In this document: piece by piece, positions 25,001-34,968 of the stretch
How the letters are laid out: every line of letters begins with the position of its first letter
Numbering within the stretch: position 1 is the stretch's first letter
From: Tribonema minus
Taxonomy: Eukaryota > Sar > Xanthophyceae > Tribonematales > Tribonemataceae
Direction of reading: 5' to 3'
Assembly (NCBI GenBank): GCA_017506865.1
Contig: JAFCMP010000515.1
Coordinates: 310,001-374,000 of the forward strand
DNA: 64,000 bases
Translations under genes and position numbers: made by a program
Notes under the pieces: generated by a model
The model's database searches: none
What the model saw: only the letters and a program-made list of their open reading frames with translations
Told to the model about the DNA's origin: nothing

Positions 25001-27020
25001 TCAGCGCCAGCATTGCGGCCACCATGGACAAGGCCGTCCAGGTCAGTGGCCAGTGCCTCAGTGCTCCTCAGATGCCAGGGTACCTGCTGTGTCTGACGTA
25101 CACGCCTGCTGTTTTTGTTAATGGGTGACATTGTTCTGGTATGATGACATGGTGAGTCTGCGCCCTCAGCAGGCCTTTATAGAAATGCAACCTCGCCCAT
25201 CATGGGCTTTTGACTGGCCTGTACATCGGAAGGAAAATCTGTCACCACGGACACAAATGGCGGGTGAGACGGGGCGGTTGTTTGCTGTTTCAAGGCCACT
25301 GTGCTGGCATCATGCATGTATCAATGAAACATGGGTCGTGTGCGCATGACTGTACATCATAGTTGCACACTGCAACAGTCAGTCAGCCCTATGGCTGCGC
25401 TTTGCATTGGCTTTGAGACTGCGCTCGCGCTCTTATTGGGCTGCATGCTGGGCTGTGTGTTTGATTACGGTACAAGCAGGACCGAGACAGGCCGCTCCAG
25501 AGGCTCGGTGTGAGATTTGTCACATTCAGTGAGGTGCATCCCATCCCTCCCCTACGCACCCCTAACTCAGTGCAAGCGCCCCCTGTCACTCTCCTCGTCA
25601 CGCACCAGCTCTCACTCCCCCAGTTACCCCTATCACGCACCAGCGCTCAACTCACCCAAGACTCCTCTCACTTCACGCCCCCCCCCCCCCCCCCCCCCCC
25701 CACCCTCTGTGCCAGGTGGCGGTCGCGGCGGGCCTGGAGGCGCTGCGCGACGCGGGCCTCGTCAAGGGCGGCCCCGCCGCGGCCGACTGGCTGCTGCCCG
25801 AGTCCATGCGCGACAGCACGGGCGTAGTCTACGCGACCAGCTACCCCGCGCTCGACGCCGCGATAGGCGAGGTCATGCGCTTCCTGCGCAGCCGCTGCGT
25901 CACGCGCGCGCGCAAGGGGCGCCTCGTCGCGGCGCTGCGCGCGCGCATGCGCGCGCACGGCACGCTCACGGACGCCGACGAGGAGTCGCTGCGCAACCTC
26001 GAGCGCGCCGTGGTCACCAAGTCCACCGTCAACCTGTGCAACCTCGCGCACGCGGCGGAGGAGGCGGAGGCCGCGCTGAGCGACGAGGACGAGGGCGGCG
26101 ACGGCGCGTACGCCTTCGACCGGAAGTTCCTGTTCCGCATCCTGGTCCTCGGGAACGCGCAGCTCGCGCAGATCGTCGGCGCGCGCGGCCCCAACATGCA
26201 GACGAACGCGGCGTGCGCGGGCTCGACGCAGGCCGTCGCCATGGCTCAGGACATGCTGACCGTAGGGCGCGCCGCGCGCATGATCGTCATCGCGGGCGAC
26301 GACGCGTCCGGCGACGCGCTGCTGCCGTGGGTCGGCAACGGCTTCCGCGCGCTCGGCGCCGCGAGCATCGCGGCGACCGCGGAGGCGGCGTCGCGCCCCT
26401 TCGACGCCGCGCGCAACGGCATGATCCTTGGCTCCGGCGCGATAGGCATGGTGCTGGAGACGCGCGCCGCGGCGGCGGCGGCGGCGCGGCCGCTCGCGGC
26501 GCGGCGGCGCTGCGCGCGCCTGCTGGAGACGCAGATCTCCAACAGCGCGCACCACGGCGCGTCCATGGACAGGGTCCACATCGCGCGCGAGATGGAGCGG
26601 TTTTTGGCGAGCGTGGAGGCGCGGCACGGCGTGACGCGCGCCGACATTGCGGCGCGCGGCGTGTACTTCAGCCACGAGACGGGGACGCACGCGTCGCCGA
26701 CGGCGTCGTGCGCGTACAACGAGATCTGGGCGCTGCGCGCGTGCTTCGGCGCGCTGCTGCCGTCGCTCACCGTCATCAACACCAAGGGCTTCACGGGGCA
26801 CCCCATGGGCGTGAGCTTTGAGGACGTCGCCGCGGTGCAGGTGCTGCGCAGCGGCGTGCTGCCGCCGACGGCCAACACGGTGGACGTCGACCCGACGCTC
26901 GGCGACCTCAAGCTGAGCCGCGGGGGGCGCAGCGACGTCAAGTACGCGCTGCGCTTCGCGGCGGGGTTCGGCAGCCAGGTCGCGCTCGCGCTGTACGCCG
27001 CCTCCGACGAGGCAGCGTGA
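22076..27020 (+). CDS. HMG-CoA synthase fused to beta-ketoacyl synthase
   Basis: Three exons (22076-23839, 24901-25041, 25716-27020) join in phase 0 to give 1,069 residues. Residues about 15-465 are a complete HMG-CoA synthase, which condenses acetyl-CoA with acetoacetyl-CoA in the mevalonate pathway. The catalytic residues are visible: Glu101 (VGTETLIDKSKS), Cys133 (NACYGGTAA) and His269 (HSPYNKLVQKS). After an Ala-rich linker (about 480-535), exon 1 itself begins a second domain (VVAGVACGLPG). Exons 2 and 3 continue it as a FabF/PKS-type ketosynthase with Cys802 (NAACAGSTQA), His955 (SHETGTHASP) and His997 (GFTGHPMGVS). Because both domains start within exon 1, this is a true fusion, not two genes. 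No targeting sequence is evident, so it is probably cytosolic. HMG-CoA synthases are normally about 450-520 residues. No ACP or acyltransferase domain is visible nearby. Confidence 0.9.
24120..24312 (+). repeat. Tandem duplication of about 105-130 bp in HMG-CoA synthase fusion intron 1
   Basis: Two blocks recur in the same order: CCAGTGTAGTTGTTCAAGCA at about 24189 and 24292, and a TTTACTGGCTGTGAGTAATC-like block at about 24133 and 24258. Confidence 0.75.
25678..25701 (+). repeat. Run of 24 C forming the polypyrimidine tract of an intron
   Basis: This C homopolymer ends 14 bases before the acceptor of exon 3 of the HMG-CoA synthase fusion (AG at 25714-25715), the position of a polypyrimidine tract. 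Confidence 0.9.
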
Positions 27021-28282
27021 CGCGCGCGCGCGCGTGCGGGCAGGCGTCGTTTGTGTGTGTTCGTGGTGCCTTGTGTCGGTGGAGCGCGCGCGCTGGCGGG
27101 TGCTGAGCGATGATGCATCAGCTGCGGGGGGCTGTGGGTGCTTCCGCGCGGCGCGTCAGCGTCGCACGCAGCCAGTGCAGAGGGGGGGGGTGAGTAGGGT
27201 AGGGGTGCCGATGCGCACTGGTCAAGCGCACAGACACCAATGCATTTGATTTCGGGTCGGCTTAGCACGGCGGCGCAGCTCTAGCCCCCTGCCGCTGGGA
27301 TCCTGCAGCGCCCACTTGTGTGTGTGGAGCGCAGTTAAGAGATCACGCCTTGTGAAGCGAATCATCCACCACTGGTAGCAGTGGCGGCGCCGTGGGTTTC
27401 TGCGCTTCGGCGCGTGTGCTGTGGGAGTGGGTGCAAAGCTGAGCTGGAACTGCTTCGCGAAGGTGTTACTAAGCGCGCCCGGCGCGTGATGTTGCGCGTG
27501 ATTTCAACTTTATCATTGACGCTCCCCATACTTAGATCACAGCCGGCCGCTGTGTCGTTTGCGGCGTATAAGTGCTAAATAAACGTCAGTGCATTTACGC
27601 ATTGCAATCTTGCAAGGTGTCATACACTGTGCCCCTTTCTGCTGTAGCGGTCTGTGTGCTTGTGCTGCACCGTATCAGGCAACGCACGTGCGCGTTGCAC
27701 AGCAGCTTCAACCAAATTTCAGTTGCCTCCCGCCTATGCCATTACACGTGAGGCTGCCACACTTGGTGCTGGCATGATGGCTGACCGACAGGGGGGAGAC
27801 GGGCAGCAACAATGAAAGAGCTGACGCCAGCAGCAGCGTTGGCACGCGCACAGCAGCGGCGGCGGTGGCAGCCTGTTGCTGCGCGCAATCAGCAGCAGCG
27901 GTGTGGTGGCGGCGCTGCGTGCACGGCGCAGCAGCAGTGAGCAGCGAAGGCATGCTATTCGCGGCGTGGGCAGCACCTGCCTGCTGTTGAGCGCCTGCGA
28001 CGGATGTACACGTGACATGCGTGCAGCACCTGCAGTGGGCGTAGTGCGAACAGCGAAGGGATGCTGTTCAGTGCGGCGCGGGCGGCAGTGGCTGGACGCA
28101 TTCAACGGATGTACACGTGACATGCGTGCAGCGGCAGCAGCGGCAGCGCAGCGGCGCAGCAGCGGTTTTCTCCGCGGCGCGGGGGTTCCTCCGCGCCGAG
28201 AACCGATCGATCTCGAAAAAAGTGGAAGTGCACACCAGGGCTTTGCTGCACACACTTGGCCGCGCGTGCGACTTTCCATACT
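27021..28282. other. Intergenic: 3' UTR of the fusion gene and 5' leader of the DUF1015 gene
   Basis: An AATAAA occurs at 27578-27583 and could serve the HMG-CoA synthase fusion. The second half contains CAG/GCG-rich repeats, including a direct duplication at 27941-28133. No protein-coding segment was supported. Confidence 0.45.
27941..28133 (+). repeat. Direct repeat of about 107 bp upstream of the DUF1015 gene
   Basis: Two diverged copies begin with CAGCGAAGG (27942 and 28051) and end with GGATGTACACGTGACATGCG (28002 and 28107). They are followed by CAGCGG microsatellite-like sequence. The CACGTG core in each is an E-box-like palindrome, but a regulatory role is only a guess. Confidence 0.75.
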
Positions 28283-31200
28283 ATGGTCCGAGTGCAGCCT
28301 TTCAACGCATACCGCCCTCCTCCAGAAATCGCTCGAGAGGTGGCTGCTCCGCCTTACGATGTCCTGGACAGCGACGAAGCGCGTGATGCCTGCAGCAGGC
28401 TTAGCACCAAGACATTCCTGAGGGTGAATAAGCCAGAGGTCGACTTGCCTACTCACATCAGTCAGTATGACACGGCTGTCTACGAGAAAGGCAGGGAGAA
28501 CCTGCAGGAATTCATCGGCGCCGGCTGGCTGCGGCGCGACGCCACGCCCTGTTTGTACATCTACGCTCAGATTATGGGCGACCACGTGCAGCATGGCATC
28601 TGCGCGGGTGTGCCGGTCGAGGAATATGCCATGGGCCTCATCAAGCGGCACGAAAAAACGCAGGTCAAGAAGGAGAACGACAGGACTCGGCTAACGTATG
28701 TGCAAAACGCCAACGTGGGCCCCGTCTTTCTCACCTACAGGGACAACGCTGCAGTGAACTCCATCGTGAATCAGGTCATCGCCAGCCCACCGGAAACAGA
28801 GTTTGTTGCGGACGATGGCATTGGGCACAAAGTCTGGCCAGTGCGCGACCCCTACATGGTGCGAGACCTGCAACGAGCCTTCGCAGCGGTCCCCTGCAGC
28901 TACATTGCGGATGGCCATCACCGGAGCGCATCTGCCTTTAGAGTTGGAGAGATGAAAATCAAAGAGGCGATTGCGAGAGGCGACATCATTACTGGAGAGG
29001 AGCCCTTTACTCACTTTCTGGCGGTGTTGTTCCCTGCATCGGAGCTGCGCATAATGGAGTACAACAGGGTGAGTGGGCAAATGATAGGCGCTGCTGCGAT
29101 GTAACATTCGATAAGCGTGTATTATTTGACACTGCTGGCAGTAGGGCTGTCAGCAGCTCGCATCAGAGCAACTGTCACTCTGCTTTCACGTATTGGTGTC
29201 GCAAAATACATGGACAAAACAGTGGTCCACACTGGTTATACGACGCGAGGCTCACTGCAGTAATTCGCATCATGCTCACAGTCAGCTCACTTTCTGACAG
29301 ACTCAATTGCCAGCAGTTTTGCAACATGAGGCGCAGTGGGTCGCGCAAAGTACATATATATGCGGCAGAAACTGTATATGCGCAGGGCTGTTGGTGTTCA
29401 TGCCTGGTGCGGTCACCGATGAACTGACCATCAATATAGCAAAGCATTTAGTCATTGTGACTATAGCATGTTCGATTCAACTCAGCAAAGCATTGAGTTT
29501 TTGAAACTGCAGCTTCTTTGATGCTGGTTGCTGCCATCGAAATGTGTACATGCGCAGACATGCGCATTTGCTGTTGGTGCAGATGTGCCATCGCCTGCAT
29601 GACGATTACAATTGAGGCAGGCAGACTACTTCAACTTTGACATGTGGTGGTGACAGAGTGTTGTCTGTATACATGGCCCCAGCTATTGTGCTCAACGATG
29701 GAGACTCGTGATCCTCTGTCATTACCTTACCTTGCATTCATTCCAGTCCATGTCACTCCTAGACTAGCAATGTTCGCTACTTGATTGACATCAGATCTCA
29801 GGCAGGGGCTTTCTTACGCGTAATGCTTGGCATTGGCGCAAGCTGTATGCTTGGGGCACCATCTCTATCATCACGTGTCGTACTAGTAGCATCAGCTGGC
29901 TAATGACTGTCACACGCAATTCAAAGCGGCAGACACGTGGCAACCGTTGCATGCATTTCAAGTGGCAGCCAAAGTCATGTCAGCATGCACTGACCGGCAA
30001 CTCTCACATGCGCTTCAACTGGCAGGTGGTAAAGGACCTCAACGGACACACGCGGGAAGCCTTCTTGGAGCTTGCCACGCGGTGCTTTGATGTCACACCG
30101 CTGGCGGAGCGGCCACAGAACATGGCGCAGCGGCGGCATGTGGGCATGTGCGTTGGCGGGGACTGGTTTGAACTTGCGGCGAAGCCCGGAAGCTATGAGG
30201 AGACGGACCCTGTGAAGGGACTGGATGTGCAGGTTTGTGCGTATATATACTCTATATGTATGCAGTATGGCAAACTGTTGAAGTTCAAAACACCTGGGCG
30301 CAGGTGTAAACCAAGGTGCACGCGTTGCACTCGGTTCCTGTACACCGCACTGTTGCTGATGCTCATACGTGGTGTCGAGGTGTGAATGACGCTCAGTGCA
30401 ACAGTCAGGGGCGTGCACATGGTTTACAGGTCTCTTGTGTCGGCGTACACAACGCTCAACAGAGGCTGCTGAACCATTGAAATTTCAGCACAGGCAGCAG
30501 CCTGCTTGTCAGCGACTGGACATTGCCAGGTGGCCACCAACTTGAACATCGCTCCTCAAGGGCTGTCGTGATAGTCTGGACTTCTCCCACACAGCCGCAT
30601 GTGTAGACAAGACAATGTCGTCATGTAGGCTCTGCCCATACACACTGTGGAGCAAGCTGAAGCATCAGAGCTGATATTGTATGTTGACAGTCCTTGTTGA
30701 TGCGTGACTTGCGCTCTGCAACGACTTTGTTCTGGTACGTAATTATGTCCTTTCAAAAGCTTAAGAACACTCTAGCCACTCGCCGTTGGCCGCGTCACCA
30801 AAGGATACGGCGTGCTTGGACTTAACCTGTGTGGCGTCTCATTCGAACGAGGTGCTTCACTGAGACCTGCGCGAACCGCAAAATCGCAGTCCTCCATTCA
30901 GACCTGCGGGCTGTCGCCATGCCTCCACCATTGGCAATGGCTAAACGTGGCATAGAGAATGCATTTTCCTGGGGGCGTTGATGTGTGCAGACAATGAATG
31001 TGGCGGCTCAGCACCTCATGTATGCCAAATTCAAGTTGAAGTTGAAGTTGGCAGTTGGCCGCTCTGTATGCTGTTGTGTTGCTCGGTGACGATGGACCAT
31101 CGCATCTTTTCATTTGTCCTGAGATGGCTGGAAATATTTCTTACAGCTGTGATCGCACACGTCTCTTGTCCAGATCGTAGCGCAGCAGTATCCGGATTTT

Positions 31201-32046
31201 AGTCTGTGGATGTTGCTGAGCTGTCAGAGCAGGCTGTTGTGCAGTCATGATGGATCTGTGAGCATTGGTGCGGCAAGGTTGACCTCCATCTCGCGAGCAC
31301 GGAGCCTCACTTTATACAGCTGCAATCCAGAATGCGCAATGGCTGACGCAGCTTCCCTTGAGGCGAGCGAGCCTGCTTTTAATCCTATTCCAAGTCGCCT
31401 TGGGGGCCTGATGCTCAGCGACTAGGCCGCAGACGTCAGCAGTGCTCAGCAACTGACCCCATCGTGTTGGGTTAATGTTAGGGCTAGGGTTAGGGTTAGG
31501 ACTGTGCTGTGTAATTCCCTCTTGGTGACACCACGGCACTCAGCTGCTACTGGAGTAGCAATGGAATGTCAGGAGATGCCTTTCCGTTGCCACGGTGACA
31601 TCTTGATGGAGGCGTTTTGTGACCCTCAGAATGCACCGCACCCTCTTTCCCAAGCGCGCAAGCTGGCATTGTGCATCATTACGCGCATTGTGACGTCAAC
31701 ACAACACCACGCTCAATCAATCATTCATCATCCATGCTGCTGTTCTACCCTTGCTGCCCATTCATCACTGCAGGTCCTGTACGACAATCTGCTGAGCCCT
31801 GTGCTGGGCATTGGCAACCCACGCACGGACGAACGCATCAAATTCGTGGGGGGCATTAGGGGTTCAGCGGAGCTAGAAAGGCTCACGACGTCTGGCTCCG
31901 AACCGTGGGCCGTGGGATTTCTCATGCACCCAGTGTCCATAGAGGAGGTCATGTCTGTCAGTGACGCTGACATGCTCATGGCACCCAAGGCCACGTGGTT
32001 TGAGCCCAAGTTGCGGTCCGGGCTGGTAGTGCGGCTGCTGGATTAA
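28283..32046 (+). CDS. DUF1015 family protein (SerK/SbnI-like)
   Basis: Three exons (28283-29068, 30026-30232, 31774-32046) join in phase 0 to give 421 residues, the usual length of bacterial DUF1015 proteins. Recognisable blocks are APPYDVLDSDEAR near the N-terminus, IADGHHRSASAF (about residues 208-219), VVKDLNG, GNPRTDERIKFVGG, and APKATWFEPKLRSGL near the C-terminus. Characterised members act as free L-serine kinases (SerK, SbnI); most are uncharacterised. No targeting sequence is apparent, so the cytosol is likely. The start ATG at 28283 gives the conserved MVRVQPFNAYRPP beginning. The family is mainly bacterial and archaeal, so this is a candidate for old lateral transfer, although the gene now has two introns and local codon usage. 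Intron 2 holds TTAGGG-like repeats. Confidence 0.88.
31469..31500 (+). repeat. Interstitial TTAGGG-like telomeric repeat in DUF1015 intron 2
   Basis: A degenerate run of TTAGGG-type units (GGGTTA, TTAGGG, CTAGGG, TTAGGG, TTAGG) lies mid-intron. It is far from any coding edge. Confidence 0.8.
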
Positions 32047-32582
32047 GCTCGTGGTGGTGTTTACGGTGTTGTCTATGCCCTCTTGTGTCGTGTCCAGCAC
32101 ATCAGTCACATACCCTAAGATAATCATATTACACAATCGGCATCATCATGCCTCCCCCCCCCCCCGTCGTCAGTCGTCCCCCTTTTTTGTTGAAAGTATG
32201 TGCGCATACATTCATTCATATTCAACACTTGGGGTACACGCATGGTGATCTGAATATTCAACGTGGTGGTTACATGGAAGGGCATCACCAGCGCTGATTA
32301 GTTCTTCAGTACACAGTCGACACTCTCAGGGATTTGCCATCCTGCCGCTGCCTTCGCTCACCCGGGCGGTGCAAGTAGCCCGACTTCAAAAAAACTGCCT
32401 TCGACAGCTCATCGCGCCACCCAGGGTTCACGACGCGTCAGGGGCGCAGGCGTGCTCAGTATCATCCGAGAGGAGGCAGATAGTCTAGTTGGCGAGCACG
32501 GCGCGGCTACTGACTGCCAACTCAGCTGTTGGCGTGCAAATTCCACCGCTAGCGGGTCCAACATTTGTCAGCAGACGAAACC
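32047..32582. other. Intergenic between DUF1015 and MAF1 genes
   Basis: These two genes lie in tandem on the plus strand. The region holds a C-run at about 32153-32165 and otherwise nothing recognised. It should contain the 3' UTR of the first gene and the promoter of the second. Confidence 0.5.
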
Positions 32583-34968
32583 ATGAAGTTCATAGAGGAT
32601 CCCAAACTGGCGGAGCTGAGTAATTGGATCACGGGCAAGGAGCTGGGGGACAAAGTGCTTACATGTCGCATCGAGTCCTTCACATGTGAGTGCGTCGTGT
32701 CGTCAGAAACTGCCAAAAACACCCCCCTCTTCGTTGACCCAATCTCGCCGTCTGCGCCAACGCTTGCCTCTGCGTTGTCGCTCAATGGAAACACCAAAAC
32801 TCAACGTTTGCGCGTCGATGATGTTCTAGGCCGGCATGTGTGCGCGACGCTTGTCAGATCGCCGCTCGCCCTGGGGGCGCGTTGTTGGCCTCATTGAAGG
32901 CGCGTCCAGCACACATACACATGCAATGACTTCCAGTTTGTCAAGGCCACACAACCTTGTTGCATGGCACTTCAACCTAGTGCTGTGTCGCTGTCATCAT
33001 CACGGTGATTCAGTGCAAGAAGTTAAGTTTGAAATGGCAGTGGCATCATGTGCTGCTTGCTGACTAAGCTGTGTGCCCCAGGCGAGGGATTCATTGAGCG
33101 CCATGCTTTTCACCAGTTAGAAAGCGGCTAAAAGTATGAGCGGGTTGTGCAAGGGACAGTCTGTTGGCACGGTACACTACTCTGTTGTGTTGCTCGACAG
33201 CTTCATGGCAACTGCCAGTGGCGTGTCAGATGCAGAATGCTTTGTGTCTTGTGAGTACTTGCTGATTGCGAAAGCCCTTGCATCGTTGCGCACGAGCACG
33301 CATGGTCTGTGATGGCCTCTAACGATGCACGTGAAGGTTGTGAGCATCGTTCTACCATCACTGTCGCTCTTGCGGCACCAGTGCTTGAGGAGTGCATGTA
33401 CTAGTAGTGGCACTACAGCTATGGTATCTAAGGCGCGGGCGCCAGTTTGCTCATCCTTCGTGCCTTGACAGCACAATGCTCTATTCCAGTGGACTCGGCA
33501 AGCAACACTGGCTTGACGCCAGGTGCCGCAGTGTCAACTTGCGACTGCATGGACGGCCCGATGACTTTTCCTGGCAGTTGCAGTACACCACCAGCTTGAT
33601 CAATCACGTGTTGGCGCTCAGGCAACACGGGGCTTGGGTAGACTTCACCTTCAAGGAGGTGGCTGCTGCAGACAATATGGCAGGCGACGCCTCAAACCGC
33701 TGGAGGCGCAGGCTGTCATATCGTCTAGAAACCACGACAACGCGCGCACATGCTTCGACTTGTATTGTAGAGGCGCCTCATTGCATGGATCCGTTTGTCC
33801 GTGCGGTGAGGATAAGGAGTTTAACCGGAACCCTGCTGAGGTGATGGGGATGAGGCATGCTATTAGTGGAGTTTGTACTTCCAGACATGGCGCAGACATG
33901 AGAACCTGTGCATGCCCTTCAAATGTACTTCTGTGCTGTCGGCGTCTGTCTCATCGCAGGCACTCCTGACCCCCTCCCTCTGCCCCCCTTCCCCATGCGC
34001 GCGCAGGCAAAATGGCGGGCGAGGACAAGAAGTTCAGCAAGAAGCTGGAGGAGGAGATGGACAAGGCGGGCGTGTCCCCCGCGAGCGCCCCCAACTTTGG
34101 CCCCCTCAACAACACGTCCGCGCGGCGCATCCTCATCGACCTGATCATCACCATGAACATGCACTTCCCGGACTACGACTTCAGCAAGGCGGGCGCGGAC
34201 CACTTCCTCAAGCAGCCCGACGCGACGAAGGTCGTGAATGCCGTCAACGCTCAGCTCGTGGACCTCACGCGCCTGTACCACGTCAACTTTCTCGAGCAGC
34301 TGTGGGGCGCGGTCGACGAGAGCATCAAGCTCAAGCAGTGCAGCGTGTACTCGTACGTGCCGGACGCGGACCTGGGGGACCCCTTTACGGATGGCAGCCT
34401 CTGGTCTTTCAACTACTTCTTCTACAACCCGCTGCGGAAAAAGTGAGCGGGTGGGCGTGCGCGCAGGCGGAGTGTGTTCGGGCAGCTTGTGTGTCATCAC
34501 GCATGATCAGCGACTTTCACTTTATCGCAGCGAGTGGGCAGCGAAGTGGGTGTGTGCGTTCTGGTAGCCGTGGCTCACATTTGCAGCCACACCATGTGTC
34601 TGACTTAATCACGGCAGCAGCGGGCGAAAGCCACTGCCCGCCGCCACCGTGCGTGCGCGCCGCTTAGGCGCGTGTAGCGAACGGCATCCACATCGTTGGC
34701 GCCGCCGCTGATTTTGATCGCATTGCCGTTCATGGTGTCAACAACCGCTCAACACCAAGCACACGCCCCCCACTCCCCCGCCCTCTGCAGGATGCTGTAC
34801 CTGACGTGCATCGCGCGCAACAAGTTTGCCGCGCGCGCCGCCAGCGACGCCGCCGAGTACGACGACGGCGACGACTTCGATGACTACGGCGACCAAGACA
34901 ATGACAATGGCAACGACGACATGCGGTCGAGCGGCGCCGCCGACACGCCCTTTTTCATGGACACGTAG
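32583..34968 (+). CDS. MAF1: MAF1, repressor of RNA polymerase III
   Basis: Three exons (32583-32685, 34007-34442, 34791-34968) join in phase to give 238 residues. The product starts with the conserved box A (MKFIEDPKLAEL, then RIESFTCKMAGEDKK across the first junction). The B/C region follows: FPDYDFSKAG, LWGAVDESIKLKQCSVYSY and the diagnostic DGSLWSFNYFFYNPL. MAF1 binds RNA polymerase III and represses tRNA and 5S rRNA transcription under stress; its activity is controlled by phosphorylation and nuclear entry. The linker between box A and the B/C region is short compared with yeast. The C-terminus is strongly acidic (Asp-rich), as in many MAF1 proteins. Intron 1 is 1.3 kb and contains an RNase H-like coding fragment. 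Confidence 0.93.
33478..33844 (+). pseudogene. RNase H-like fragment nested in MAF1 intron 1
   Basis: An open frame within the intron shows patterned codons. The stretch LINHVLALRQHGAWVDFTF, followed closely by DNMAGDASNRW, resembles the C-terminal half of the RNase H domains found in retrotransposons and their domesticated relatives (helix, beta-strand, then an Asn-x-x-Ala/Gly-Asp-x-Ser motif). The N-terminal half with its catalytic Asp was not found in the intron. It is therefore probably a remnant of a mobile element or an orphan exon. Family assignment is by pattern only. Confidence 0.35.

Noticed and set aside
25517-26821. Overlapping plus-strand frame of about 434 codons
   Set aside because: It overlaps the ketosynthase exon in another frame and consists of Arg/Gly repeats. 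The catalytic motifs are in the frame starting at 25716.
29903-30385. Independent small gene between DUF1015 exons
   Set aside because: Only 30026-30232 matches the DUF1015 family, and it is flanked by a consensus acceptor and donor. The rest is intron.
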